A DNA stretch of 64,000 nucleotides from Podaxis mareebaensis (Eukaryota; Basidiomycota; Agaricomycetes; Agaricales; Agaricaceae). The notes under the pieces are model-generated. The model was not told the DNA's origin, did no database searches, and saw nothing but the letters and a program-made list of their open reading frames with translations. Within the stretch, counting starts at the first letter, position 1. Each line of letters opens with the position of its first letter. The position numbers and the translations under genes were made by a program. This document shows, one piece after another, positions 45,729 to 56,195 of the stretch. Location of the stretch: assembly GCA_018524725.1 (NCBI GenBank), contig JAEUWP010000264.1, forward strand, positions 1 through 64,000, written 5' to 3'.

Positions 45729-47440
45729 ACCGTCGGTTCTATAATACACAAAAGGTACGCCCGGGTCCAATGTCACTGAGTGTATGTTCATGACATATTG
45801 ACTCGCGCCAGTATCTATCTTTATGGATATCCTTTACCTAATTTTTCGTGTGGTTGTTTTCCTTCCCTGCGTAAACCGGTTTGCATAGGACGCTGCAACT
45901 GTCAGCGTGGCCTGCCACTATGGCCGTAGTTCGTCTTCATTCCCTCACTCGCGCCCGGTACCCGCGCCTGGCCGCCTCGTTCGTTGCTTACAGCGTACTC
46001 CTATGTAGTCGGTCACCCAGATATAGCTTATTCTATTTTCAAATCCTCCGTCCCCTTGCAGAACCGCTCGTGTACAGCCAAATTATGGGCAACCGCAAGA
46101 ATCCTTATCGGGGGAAAAGCCCCAAGTTCTGGGGTATCAATGTACCTGTGAAAACATATGCAGCGGATTAACAGGGACCTATGATAAGCCGAAATCGGAA
46201 GAACTTGTCCAGTGAAGCGGCCAAAAAATAGGTGGTCCAAACGATCCACTGGAGGCAAGGAAAGGGAGCTACGAAGACGGGGAAATTATTGCTCTCTTTA
46301 ACTACACTTTCGAAGGCGATGTCGATTTTTGTGCAGCGCGGTGTTCAAAAAAAAGGAGCGATCAGTTGCTTGTTTGCATTCGGATGTAGTCTTAAGCAGC
46401 AGTTCATGGTTTGAGGCATCCACAAAAAACAGCACACAATTGGTATGCCATCGGAAGACGTTGATCCAGCCGCCACCGTGCCTGCCTAACGGCATTGTGG
46501 TTCTCTTCTATCAGGCATTGTAGGTGTTCCGCATTATGCACACGACAGTGGGGACCTGGCAACGAGAGAAAATGACGAGCAGGTAGGACATGGCCCTTAG
46601 TGGCGTGGAGACAAAACAACGAAGTGACATTGGAACTCAGGGACAGGGTACATCATATATAAAAAATGGAGTTCTTTCTTCTAAGTGGTAGGAACTCTCT
46701 CAAAGACCACGCCTGCAGATCATTCGATCGCAGAACGTTTAGTCCATCTCATAAGCGAAATGAAAAAGTACCTACATCAGCATCCCACGTCAAAATAAAA
46801 ATAAAAATAGAAGCCGACGATGAAAGGCGTATAATTGGTTTCAAGCAGTCTCAAGGTCCACCAATGGAATCGGTCCAGGTGTGATAATCACGGACGGTGG
46901 CTATAGTGTGCCTAAAAGCCGTCTGAATGGATCTTTTCGCCCATACTATCTAAATACAACTTTCGACAGGATAGTGAGATCGATTCGTAAGCGAAGAAGG
47001 AGAGGAAGATAATCGCAGGTATGGCTCAGCTCTGGGTAGAAGGACCTCGGGAAACTGTTGATGTACTTTGGATGAGGCTATAGATGGATACCGTATGCTG
47101 CCGCCCAGGGTCCTTGAGTATCACTGGGAAGTTAGCGCTTTAGCCCATAACCGTAGGGAAGCCCAAGTGTACCTTGAGTGTCAAGAACGCCACGAAGAGT
47201 TGTTAATATGTACACCCAATGATGAAAATAAATGGATGATGGCCGTTGACGCGTTGACGTTTGATTGATAAATTCACGCACTTGGAACGAAGAGTCGGGC
47301 ATCTATCGCGTTCAGATGGAAAGAACGATTGGAAGTTTGCATGAGAGTTCGCGTAGGAGCGTGATATATAACCACACCGTCGCGACACCTTCCTTAATCT
47401 CACGACGATTTGGTTGAAAATCTTGTGCCAAGAGGTCAGA
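45729..47440. other. 1.7 kb without a supported gene
   Basis: Contains a plus frame of 96 codons (45881-46171) with no recognisable domain, and several shorter ones. The region from 47300 on is the promoter of the WSC gene. Confidence 0.45.
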
Positions 47441-49125
47441 ATGAGTTCTATCGCACTTGGTACGTTGGTGGTTGGAACGGTAAGCCGGCCCTATTCGCGG
47501 CCCTGTCGTACGCCGTGACCACTGCACTGATGCTTCTTTTAGGCTCTTGTACAAGCCATCGTACCAAGCATCCCACCGCTTCCTTCTCCATGGACCTACA
47601 AAGGTTGCTTTACCGATATCTCGACTTCGAGAACGCTCGCCGCTGCTATGATCAATTCAGACAAGAACATGACCATCGAAACTTGTATGAATTTTTGTGA
47701 CCCCAAGGGTTACATCCTTGCCGGCGTTGAATTTGGACGTGCGTGTTGAGTCCTCCCATGGGTCTACCGGTGTGATTTGACAAATGGCTTTGCTGATCTG
47801 GATGAACGACGCGTGTAGGCGTAAGTGTTTTCCGTCTTCCCCTGGTACTTCTAGTGACCTGTATCACAGGAATGCTGTACGTCGATTTCACAAGCCTCAT
47901 CGAACGCGTCATTTATGTGGGCATATAGACTGTGACTCGACGATCCAAGTCCCAGGCGAACAGGCAGCTGACAGTGACTGCAACATCGCGTGCAGCGGGA
48001 ATGCCACAGAATTATGTGGTGGTTCAAATAGGTTGAACATTTTTACGAATGGGAAGCCAAGTCCAAAAATTGTGCAGAGCATTAATAATGGAACGTGGGT
48101 GTACCAGGGTTGCTATACGTGCGTGAATGGTTTCTCTCTTATGCGGGTTGGGTCCTGAGCGTTTGCGGTAGTGATTCAGTGTCTGCAAGAACCCTGATTG
48201 ATCCAGTAAACGTGCCGTTAGGAGTGACTGCGTCGACCTGCTCGGCCGCATGCCAATCTCTCGGGTACGCTTTCGCAGGCGTCGAAACAGGTCGAGAATG
48301 CTGTATGTGTATGATTTCAACCTGTTTCTTACGGGGCTGACGTTCGATTCCACGCAGGGTGCGATAACGCAATCAACCCACCGACCCAACGCGTCTCCGA
48401 TAACGACTGTCGGCAAATCTGTGATGCAGATGTAACACAGTACTGTGGCAATGGCAACCGTCTTGCGATCTATCACTTTGCTACTGCGGCAGGAGGGCCG
48501 AGAGAATGCACAGGCGCGGAGGTGGATCAAGCGTTTACATTGCAAGCCCAATTCAAGAATCCGCCAACTAGCGGACCGAGCACTGTGAAATTGAAGCCGG
48601 TAGTCGTTGAAATGGTGAAGAACGTCGTGTGGACGATTCTTGCAGTAAGTACAACCCATCCTTAGGCTGCTTGTCGAGTCGAGTGAGAATTTTCTCTAGG
48701 CATGTCAGACGTGTTGTTCGGAGTGGCCGACGTTCTTGATGCGGAACTCGATTGTTTTGCCGCAGTCGAATAATATCATTGGCCAGTTGATGGCATCGAC
48801 GGCTCCTGGCGATGGCGAATCACCCAATTTCGTGGCATCGGTGCCGGCCTTTCCGGGAGTTCAAGCATACTGCACCATGGTGAGTGTATTAAAGATAGCA
48901 TCAGGATCAGTTTGACGACGTGGCTCCGGTTCCTAGGATGACATTTCGACACCAGTGGGCAGCCCGTTGTTACTTGCCTTTGGTGGGAAAGCCGATGCGT
49001 TTTCACTTTGTACCAACCTAACTGCGAACAATCGACTGGATTTGGTATACTCACCAGTAACGGGGCACCCGCATTACATTTCTACTGATTGTCGACCAGT
49101 ACTGGTGCAGATCATCCCAGTGTAG
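47441..49125 (+). CDS. secreted protein with two WSC domains
   Basis: Secreted carbohydrate-binding protein. The start at 47441 encodes a short signal peptide (MSSIALGTLVVGT joined to ALVQA). WSC domain 1 runs from WTYKGCFTDI to ELCGGSNRLNIFT and WSC domain 2 from WVYQGCYT to YCGNGNRLAIYHF. Both show the usual C...GRECYC...DC...C...LCGG pattern. A further domain of about 150 residues with several Cys follows (CQTCCSEWPTF to CRPVLVQIIPV). Restoring GRECYC in domain 1 needs very small exons between 47739 and 47928, including a 7-nt exon at 47870-47876. Domain 2 has the equivalent intron at the same GAATGCT position. WSC domains bind cell-wall glucans or similar. No membrane anchor is seen. Confidence 0.85.
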
Positions 49126-49534
49126 ATTACTTGTTGGTTATGCGGAGGTAGACGGAGAAATACATGAGATACATATTAGGGTCACTCGGGCCCCTTACCA
49201 TTATCGACGCTCTAGAGATGAACCGATCTGGCGACCGACTCGCTCAAACACCGCAGGACGACAGAAGAGGCTCAGACGGGATGAGTGTAAAAGATAAACC
49301 GTACATGGAATACCATAGAACAGCCACAGTCAGCACGGCCAAATATCACGGGTTGATACCCCACAAGGCTCATCTCTCTCCCTCTTACGCGTTACCCCGC
49401 ACATCCCCTCATCGATCACACAAGGACTTCCGCCATGGGCGACTCTACCTTGTGAGTCCGCTCTCTATATAGCCCAATCATGCTACATAGCTCACTCCAC
49501 CCCTTCCTCTCCCTCCTTCCCTTCACTCCTCCCC
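49126..49534. other. upstream region of the carnitine acetyltransferase
   Basis: A short open ATG (MGDSTL then a GTGAGT donor) at 49435 could be an alternative first exon. CT-rich sequence precedes the chosen ATG at 49535. Confidence 0.4.
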
Positions 49535-52500
49535 ATGTTCTCCGCGTCGTCCGGCACTGGTACTGTTACCAGATTCGCGAAGGACAAGCCTTCAGGCAAG
49601 ACCTTTGCGTTCCAGGATCAGCTGCCCAGGCTCCCTATACCTCCGCTCGAGGATACCTGCAAACGATACCTCAAGGCCCTCGAGGCTCTCCAGGACAAAC
49701 GGGAACATGAAGCTACCAAGGCTGCCGTTCAGGAGTTTCTCGAAGGAGAAGGCCCGAGGATTCATCAAAAGCTGATCGAGTGGTCGAAGGATAAGGCCAG
49801 GTGAGAACAACGTGCGTCGAATGCATGGTCCGGTGCTCATCGATCGTGATCACGCAGTTACATTGAGGAGTTCTGGTATGAATCCTACCTCTCTCATAGC
49901 GATCCCGTTGTTCTTGCTCTGAACCCTTTCTTCGTCCTCGAGTATGTCGCGATCCTTCCACTGGGTCCAGTCATCTTCTCACCGTCGATTTAGGAATGAT
50001 CCCACGCCCGACCGTGGCTCTCAGCTCCCTCGCGCAGCGGCACTCATCATCTCTTCCCTTGGCTTCATCCATGACCTTCGCACTGGAATTCTCGAGCCCG
50101 ATACCGTACGTGGTACGCCGCTCGACATGGACCAATACACACGTCTCTTTGGCACGGCCCGGATTCCCACTGATGTGCGTCGTCTTCACCGCCCATGTGG
50201 CGAAATGATCGCTGACGTCATATCACCCCCTATCTTTAGAGAGGTTGTAAAATGGAAGTCTACCCAGATTCCAAACATATTGTAGTTCTTCGAAGGGGAC
50301 AATTCTGTAAGTAAAAACCACCCATTGCGGTGGTTCTTGGCTCACGAAATGATTCAGACTGGTTTGATGTCTTGGACGAGGACAATCTTCCGCTTCTCAC
50401 AGAACGCGAAGTCTTGCGCAACCTTCAAGCCATCCTTTCTGATGCTGATACCCTCGATCGTTCGGAAGTGGCACGCAAGGCCATTGGCGTTCTTTCAACA
50501 GAGAACAGGAAGATTTGGTCTGGTCTGCGGAAGATGCTCCAAAAGGACCGCAATAACGCTAGCTGCCTAGAGATCATTGACAGGGCGTTGTTTGTCGTGT
50601 GTCTTGATGATACTACACCCGAGAGTCTGGCAGACTTGTGCTCGAACTTCCTTTGTGGTACATACAGTCTACAAGGTGGTGAACAAGTCGGAACGTGCAC
50701 AAACCGATGGTACGACAAGGTGGGCCGTTTGCGTGAATCTGTCCCGCCGCAATCTCACGGGGCGTCCCATGATAGCTTCAAATCATTGTCTGTGCGGACG
50801 GTTCTGCCGGAATCAATTTCGAACATACAGGTGTCGATGGCCACACGGTCCTGAGGTATGTCCTACTCCCACTCCCGTCGTGCTGGCATCTGATCCACAC
50901 GATAGGTTCGCCGCAGATATCTTTACCGAAGGACTTATGCTTCTTGCCCGCTCGATCAACCCATCGGCGCCGACACTGTTCCATGCCCCTCTATCTCCAC
51001 TTGCGAAATCTTACAAGCCGCCTCGTGGTTCCCAGAGTATGCACATCTATTTCTATCCCACGCCCTCATCGTCAAGCTGATCTCATTTCGCAGAGCCGCC
51101 GACGCCAACCTTGGAACGTATCGATACTACGCCAAAGAAACTCGAGTGGAAACTCTCACCCGAGCTCCGTGCGGGTGTCCGATTTGCGGAGACGAGAATC
51201 AGTGACCTTATTTGCCAGAACGATTGTCAAGCACTTGAGTTCAAGGGCTATGGGAAGAACTTCATTACGAGCCATGGGTTCAGCCCAGACGCTTTCGTCC
51301 AGATGGCGTTCCAGGCGGCATACTTCGGACTGTATGGTAAGTATTTCTCTATTCTGCGAACTATGCTGAATGCTGAGGACTGGGTAGGCCGTATTGAGTG
51401 TGTCTATGAACCGGCGATGACCAAATCGTTCTTGCACGGTCGCACCGAGGCGATTCGGTCCATCCAACCTGAGAGTGTTAATTTCACCAAGGTGGGCCGA
51501 TTCTTAATTCAAAAGACCGTATCATTATCTCATACCGTATTATCTTAGACATTCTACTCGGAAGCAACGCCACAAGAGAAAGTCAATGCCCTCCGTAAAG
51601 CTTGCGAGAGACACGTCAAGCTTACAAAGGAATGTGCTCAAGGTCTCGGACAAGATAGGCACCTCTACGCTCTCTACTGCCTCCTTCAACGCGAAGCCGA
51701 AGGCAACCTTAACCCATCACCGGATGATCCGCTTTCGCCTGTCTCTTCGCCTCCTTCGTCGCCTCCTCTCTCCATCTCTTCGACGTCTCACGGCGACAGC
51801 AATATGAAGAGGTCCAAGCCCAAACTTCCTACCATCTTCACAGATCCGGGTTATGCGCTGTTGAGTACTTCGATATTGAGTACTTCCAACTGCGGGAACC
51901 CCGCTTTGAGGCTGTTTGGATTTGGGCCCGTCGCTGCGGATGGTTATGGTATTGGATATATTATTAAGGAAGATGGTATTTCTATGTGAGTTTATCTACC
52001 TCCTGCTTCGTTGGGAGAAATGTCCTCATGCTGTGATGCACAGCTGCGCTTCCTCTAAGCACCTGCAGACGCGGAGATTCCTTGATACCCTCCAAGGATA
52101 CCTGTATGATATCCAGAGGATCCTCGTCCAACTTCATAGGGCCGCTAATGCTCGACCCGCGCCATTCGTTGATCATTTGGGCATTTTGAGGGATTCGAAG
52201 ACGGGCAGACCGATTAATGGTATTGCGTACGATGATAGCACTGATGAGAACCAAGATGAGACTGCGGAGGCAATACCCATGCGTGAGTGTTTTTTGCTGA
52301 ATCTTTCTTGTGGTTATGTTGCCTTTGGGTTTCGTGTTTCTGAGAATGGCATATCCCGAACCGATGGAAGTACGGAGCATTTTCGGTGCATTTGTCGCGA
52401 TTCCACGCTTCTCTCCTCCTTTCGTCTTTCTATTCTGGTCTTGACTTGCGTGTGTTGCGCCACATAACGCCACTGGATGAATCGAGCTTCTCGAGCTATT

Positions 52501-52723
52501 CCAGAACTCTTTCTTCGTTCCTTCACTTGACCAATTAGAACATATGTACTCACGGGTCTCTGCAGCTGGATACTCGTTCTTTGACAGCGGAGAAGTCGAG
52601 TTGCTGGGTAGGAGGAAGAAGAAATCGCCTTATGCTAACGTTGGTGAGTGGATTTCGAATTTTCTTTAAGTTCCTATTCTGAACGGTTCCACAGGTAAGG
52701 TTATTCCATTGGTAGAGTATTAG
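49535..52723 (+). CDS. carnitine O-acetyltransferase (YAT1/YAT2 type)
   Basis: Moves acetyl groups between CoA and carnitine, allowing acetyl units to travel between cytosol, peroxisome and mitochondrion. Blocks in order: LPRLPIPPLEDTCKRYLKAL; SYIEEFWYESYL; LPRAAALIISSLGF; DQYTRLFGTARIPT; NRWYDK; and NFEHTGVDGHTVLR with the catalytic His near 50830. Then come the C-terminal STSNCGNPALRLFGFGP and DGYGIGY, the carnitine-binding STS motif. The last exons end ANVGKVIPLVEY. Ten or more introns. An insertion rich in Ser/Pro (PSPDDPLSPVSSPPSS) lies near 51720. No transit peptide or PTS1 tripeptide is visible, so a cytosolic YAT-like form is likelier than the organellar CAT2 form. Confidence 0.93.
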
Positions 52724-52973
52724 GCAAGGCATTCTGCGGATAACAATGTATTATATCGCAATGTTTTATTTACTAGAGAAATTTCGCGCGTACTTTGCTC
52801 TGTATGCTTTCGTGTAGGTTAGACATTATCTTTACCCCTCGATGTGATTTATGTTGTACATTATGAACATGTTATTGAGATTAGTGTGGTGGGTGGATGG
52901 AGGGTGTTGAGCGGGGTTGGTTATGACGTGAGTCCGGGGCGGTAAGGTGGTTGTGTTGGATGGTCAGTGGGCA

Positions 52974-53331
52974 CTAGAAGTTGCGTGTTCGCTCGACTTG
53001 GGGGATGAACGGTTCTTTCTGTTCTCCAAAGCCATATAAGCCCGAGTTAAAGATTGATGATTGATTTCCATCCGTGCTAAACGGAACGACTGTTCTGACA
53101 AGATTGTCCAGGCCAGTGCTTAGCCCTTGGAGCATTTGCCCTGATAAAATCAGGGACGAAACATCCGCCAGTCCCATCGACAGAAGACTGAGCTTTTTGG
53201 AATTCGCCGGGTGGGGATTAATCAATTACGAGACTCCTTGTGAATTCTCTCACCTCGCTCAGGTCTGGAGACGGACGTTGGCTGGATGACGCGAAGACTG
53301 TTAGACTGCGTCTCGACCCCCATGGTCTCAT
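52974..53331 (-). CDS. small hypothetical protein, two exons
   Basis: Not recognised. Exons 53254-53331 and 52974-53192 join in phase 0 through a GTGAG...AAAAG intron and give 98 residues. The N-terminal half is basic and Ser-rich (MRPWGSRRSLTVF), the second exon is hydrophobic and Gly/Ser-rich (GLADVSSLILSGQMLQGLS), and it ends KEPFIPQVERTRNF. The composition looks protein-like and the splice fits, but no homologue comes to mind and no promoter signal is seen. It lies convergent to the carnitine acetyltransferase. It could be a chance frame. Confidence 0.35.
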
Positions 53332-54243
53332 CGACCATTGGTCAGCGTGAGTAGGTTTAGCTACGCGATGAATAACGCAGTCTTAGCACATCAGTAGCTC
53401 TTCGCGTGTTGGTTCGTTCGGAGCGCCACTTTTTGATCCTAGTCTAAATTGACAGTAACGTCAATTATTGTATTGTGGACCACGCGTCGTTATCAAACAC
53501 GATGGGCTCGCCTTGTTCAAGGTGATTCTAATGTTTCAATGCTCCTACTTTGATTTTTTTGCCTTGTTATTCAAGAATTACCCGAGGCGCTCGAACTGTA
53601 CGAAGTAGTCCTATCGTGGTGCCCCCAGGCAGCCCGCGAGTCTTAGGACAGAAAATCGGGATTGCTGTTCAAGGAGCCGTTCACCACCGATCATGGGCAC
53701 GTGAAGCGCAAATGCAGCGAAGGACGGAGCTCCGGGGAGTGCGCTCCTTGGTACAACGGTAACGTCTTCCATTGCTTATTTCTAACCTGACTGTGCTGGG
53801 CCATAGCCTGGATGCTGGGATGGGCGGTTGCCAGACGCCTGAAATAGACAGAATGGACGGCAATATCAGTGTGGATAATTATAAGGGTGTGGAAGTTGTT
53901 AAGACAGACATGATGTAAGTATGATATATGATGCATATGATTCATGAATTAGCTTCTCTCGCTTCCATTGTGCCGCTCATGCGTATATCCATCGACAGCT
54001 TGCTTGATGTCCGGGATTTGGCTCACATACCTCTTACACAGAGACCACTAGGACCATATATTCCCTACAAAATCTGAAATTGGTCCAATAAAGGCATTCC
54101 TCTTCGAACAAATCTTTTGCCTCCTAGCACTTTCAGATTGTGGCGGGGACCGACAACTTCCCTGCTCCTAACCACACATTACACTTCGTGGTAGCTGGTC
54201 ATTCTCCTGCGGACCCCTGTTCCGGGCTTCAGGAATCCTACGA
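53332..54243. other. intergenic, no supported gene
   Basis: Upstream region of the BTB gene. Short frames on both strands at 53550-53945 show no family features. A tRNA D-arm-like string near 53745 lacks a T-arm. Confidence 0.45.
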
Positions 54244-55431
54244 ATGGACACACCAAACAGCGATCTAGGTTTAGGAGGCGACATTCCGGGCCAGTCTCAG
54301 CATCATAGTCCCCCTCGCAGTATCGGTACCCCTTCCTCTGTTATGCAGCCCTCATCTTCGGCCTCACAACCCTCCCCGAATACTCGGGTCATGCTGAATT
54401 CGACCCCTGTCCTTCACCAGGATCGACACGTCTATTTCAATGATGGGAACGTGTTGCTCGTCGCTGGGCAGACATGTTTCCGGGTTCACCGCTCGATCCT
54501 TGCAAAGCACTCTTCAATATTCCATGACATGTTCAGTATCCCACAGCCAGATAACCAGGAGACGTACGAGGGGATACCAAGAATAGACTTGCAGGACGAC
54601 CCGGACATTGTGAGAGCGTTGCTAAGGGTTATTTATGAACCATTGTACGTCAATTTGATCTGGTATCGTAATACCCCTGTACTCAGTCAGGCACCCAGCA
54701 CAAGTCCGTTGAGGACCTGGCTTACCCAGCCTACGGTCCAATCCACAACCGAGATGGTTGGGGTCATGTCCCTCGCGCTCAAATATGAAGTTGACGCGCT
54801 TCGTAATGAAATGGTTCACCAACTTTCCTCGGCGTGGCCGCGTACTATAGAAGACTGGGATACCCTGGAGAAGAAACGCGAGATGTTCAGTGACATGCCT
54901 CGTCTTGACCCAGCTGCTGCTATTCGTATGGCTCGGATTGCTGACATGCCTGAAGTACTGCCCTTGGCGTACTACTGTACTATTCAATCGTATCCGGAGT
55001 CCGTTACGAATAGTAGAGGCAGCGATGAGAACGCCACATACGTTGAAGGGAGGCGGGCAATGACGCAGCTTCTTGACCGTCAGGACCTCGCTGCCCTTGC
55101 CCTGGGGAGGGAGGAAATGGGAAAATGGGTAGCCCAGTATGCAAGAGCTAAATTCCGGACGTGGAACTGTCACTCGAGTATGAATCAGCGTGGTTTCGTG
55201 TGCAGTCAACGTATACATCTACGTTGGGCGGAGGTGCTAGAGGATGTGATGATGCGGAGAGATGTGTTGGAAATATTGAAAGAGCATGCGAGTTGGGGGA
55301 CGGGAACTTTTGGAAGCATTTTGTGTTCACCTTGCCAAAGTGCTTATGTTGAGATTATGCGCGAGATGAGGAAGGATTTCTTCAAGGGCCTTCCTCAGAT
55401 TTTTGGGCTGGGGACGTCCCTCAGCTGGTGA
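54244..55431 (+). CDS. BTB/POZ domain protein
   Basis: Single-exon gene of 395 residues. A Ser/Pro-rich N-terminus of about 60 residues precedes a BTB/POZ domain at roughly 60-200: VYFNDGNVLLVAGQTCFRVHRSIL, then KHSSIFHDMFSIPQP, and DDPDIVRALLRVIYEP. Then comes VMSLALKYEVDALRNEMV, the helix after the core. The C-terminal half is helical with a Cys-containing segment (SILCSPCQSAYVEIM). This is the nuclear or adaptor BTB type expanded in mushrooms; BTB proteins dimerise and often bind Cullin-3. The lack of introns is unusual among its neighbours. Function unknown. Confidence 0.9.
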   Translation: MDTPNSDLGLGGDIPGQSQHHSPPRSIGTPSSVMQPSSSASQPSPNTRVMLNSTPVLHQDRHVYFNDGNVLLVAGQTCFRVHRSILAKHSSIFHDMFSIPQPDNQETYEGIPRIDLQDDPDIVRALLRVIYEPLYVNLIWYRNTPVLSQAPSTSPLRTWLTQPTVQSTTEMVGVMSLALKYEVDALRNEMVHQLSSAWPRTIEDWDTLEKKREMFSDMPRLDPAAAIRMARIADMPEVLPLAYYCTIQSYPESVTNSRGSDENATYVEGRRAMTQLLDRQDLAALALGREEMGKWVAQYARAKFRTWNCHSSMNQRGFVCSQRIHLRWAEVLEDVMMRRDVLEILKEHASWGTGTFGSILCSPCQSAYVEIMREMRKDFFKGLPQIFGLGTSLSW

Positions 55432-55623
55432 GCTGAAGCCGATCCTTGTTTTCTTGCTTATGCTAGTACATCATTTTCTATTATGCTTAACCACTGGTTT
55501 TTTAACTCCCGTTAATGTTACGATAGCTTCGGTCGACGTTTAACTAAGGAATCATCCGTGTTAGTCTCTCCACATATCAGATACAAGTATAAAGCACTTC
55601 ATGCTAGAAACACCGTGGATCTT

Positions 55624-56195
55624 CTAAATATTGTCAATCCTAACAAACTCGAAGAGTGCATTGGAAGGATACTCGGGTGGCTGAGAAGTTCCAGCGGCGA
55701 GAGGCTGAACAGCCACCTAAATGAAGGCAATCAATCATGAGAGAAGGATAGGGATACTTTTGACGACTTGCCTGAGTCTCTGGCTTGCTGTCGGGAACGA
55801 ACCAGCCAATAGCACCACCCGGCTTCTCGACTCTGGAAAGTGGCCGACTTAATTCGTTATCAAGACACCGGAGCGGTTTCTACTGACATGTATATATGTT
55901 GGCCGTGCTGGGGCTGGGCAGTGATGCGCCACAAGTAGGTAGGAGGCGCGAAGCTATCGAGGACGGAAGCCCAGAGGAGTTGATCTTTCTCGGCAACGAG
56001 ACCGCCCGAGGCGCGGAGGACGTAACACTCCTCAGAAGCAGCTGACTTCTCGACAGTGAAGCCAGGCGTTACTACACCCTTCGGAAGGTTGACGATGCGT
56101 TTGGGTAGCAGGGACTTGTCCTCAACAACGTGCCTGCCGATATAGGCTTCGGTGCCCCTGCAGCTGATGGTGTAGAGGCCAGGTTCAAGAGTCAT
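55624..56195 (-). CDS. I66 cospin-like serine protease inhibitor 4
   Basis: Best-conserved I66 inhibitor of the window, 153 residues. Exons 55888-56195, 55772-55832 and 55624-55716 sum to exactly 154 codons. Exon 1 carries MTLEPGLYTISC, YIGRHVVEDKSLLPKRIVNL and LWRITAQPQHGQH. Exon 2 gives GAIGWFVPDSKPETQ. Exon 3 has the classic C-terminus VAVQPLAAGTSQPPEYPSNA followed by LFEF. The second intron (55717-55771) begins GCAAGT, a GC donor in its best context (CAG/GCAAGT). The start at 56195 is set by the conserved MTLEPG; an in-frame extension upstream is unlike the family. Expected to inhibit trypsin-like proteases; cytosolic. Confidence 0.92.

Noticed and set aside
48340..48365. GTTCGATTCC, a tRNA T-loop-like motif
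   Set aside because: It lies in an intron of the WSC gene and no acceptor or D-arm partner is present.
53730..53810. tRNA-like string (GCTCCTTGGTACAACGGTAACG)
   Set aside because: It looks like a D-arm, but no anticodon stem or T-arm (GTTCGAAT) follows at the right distance.
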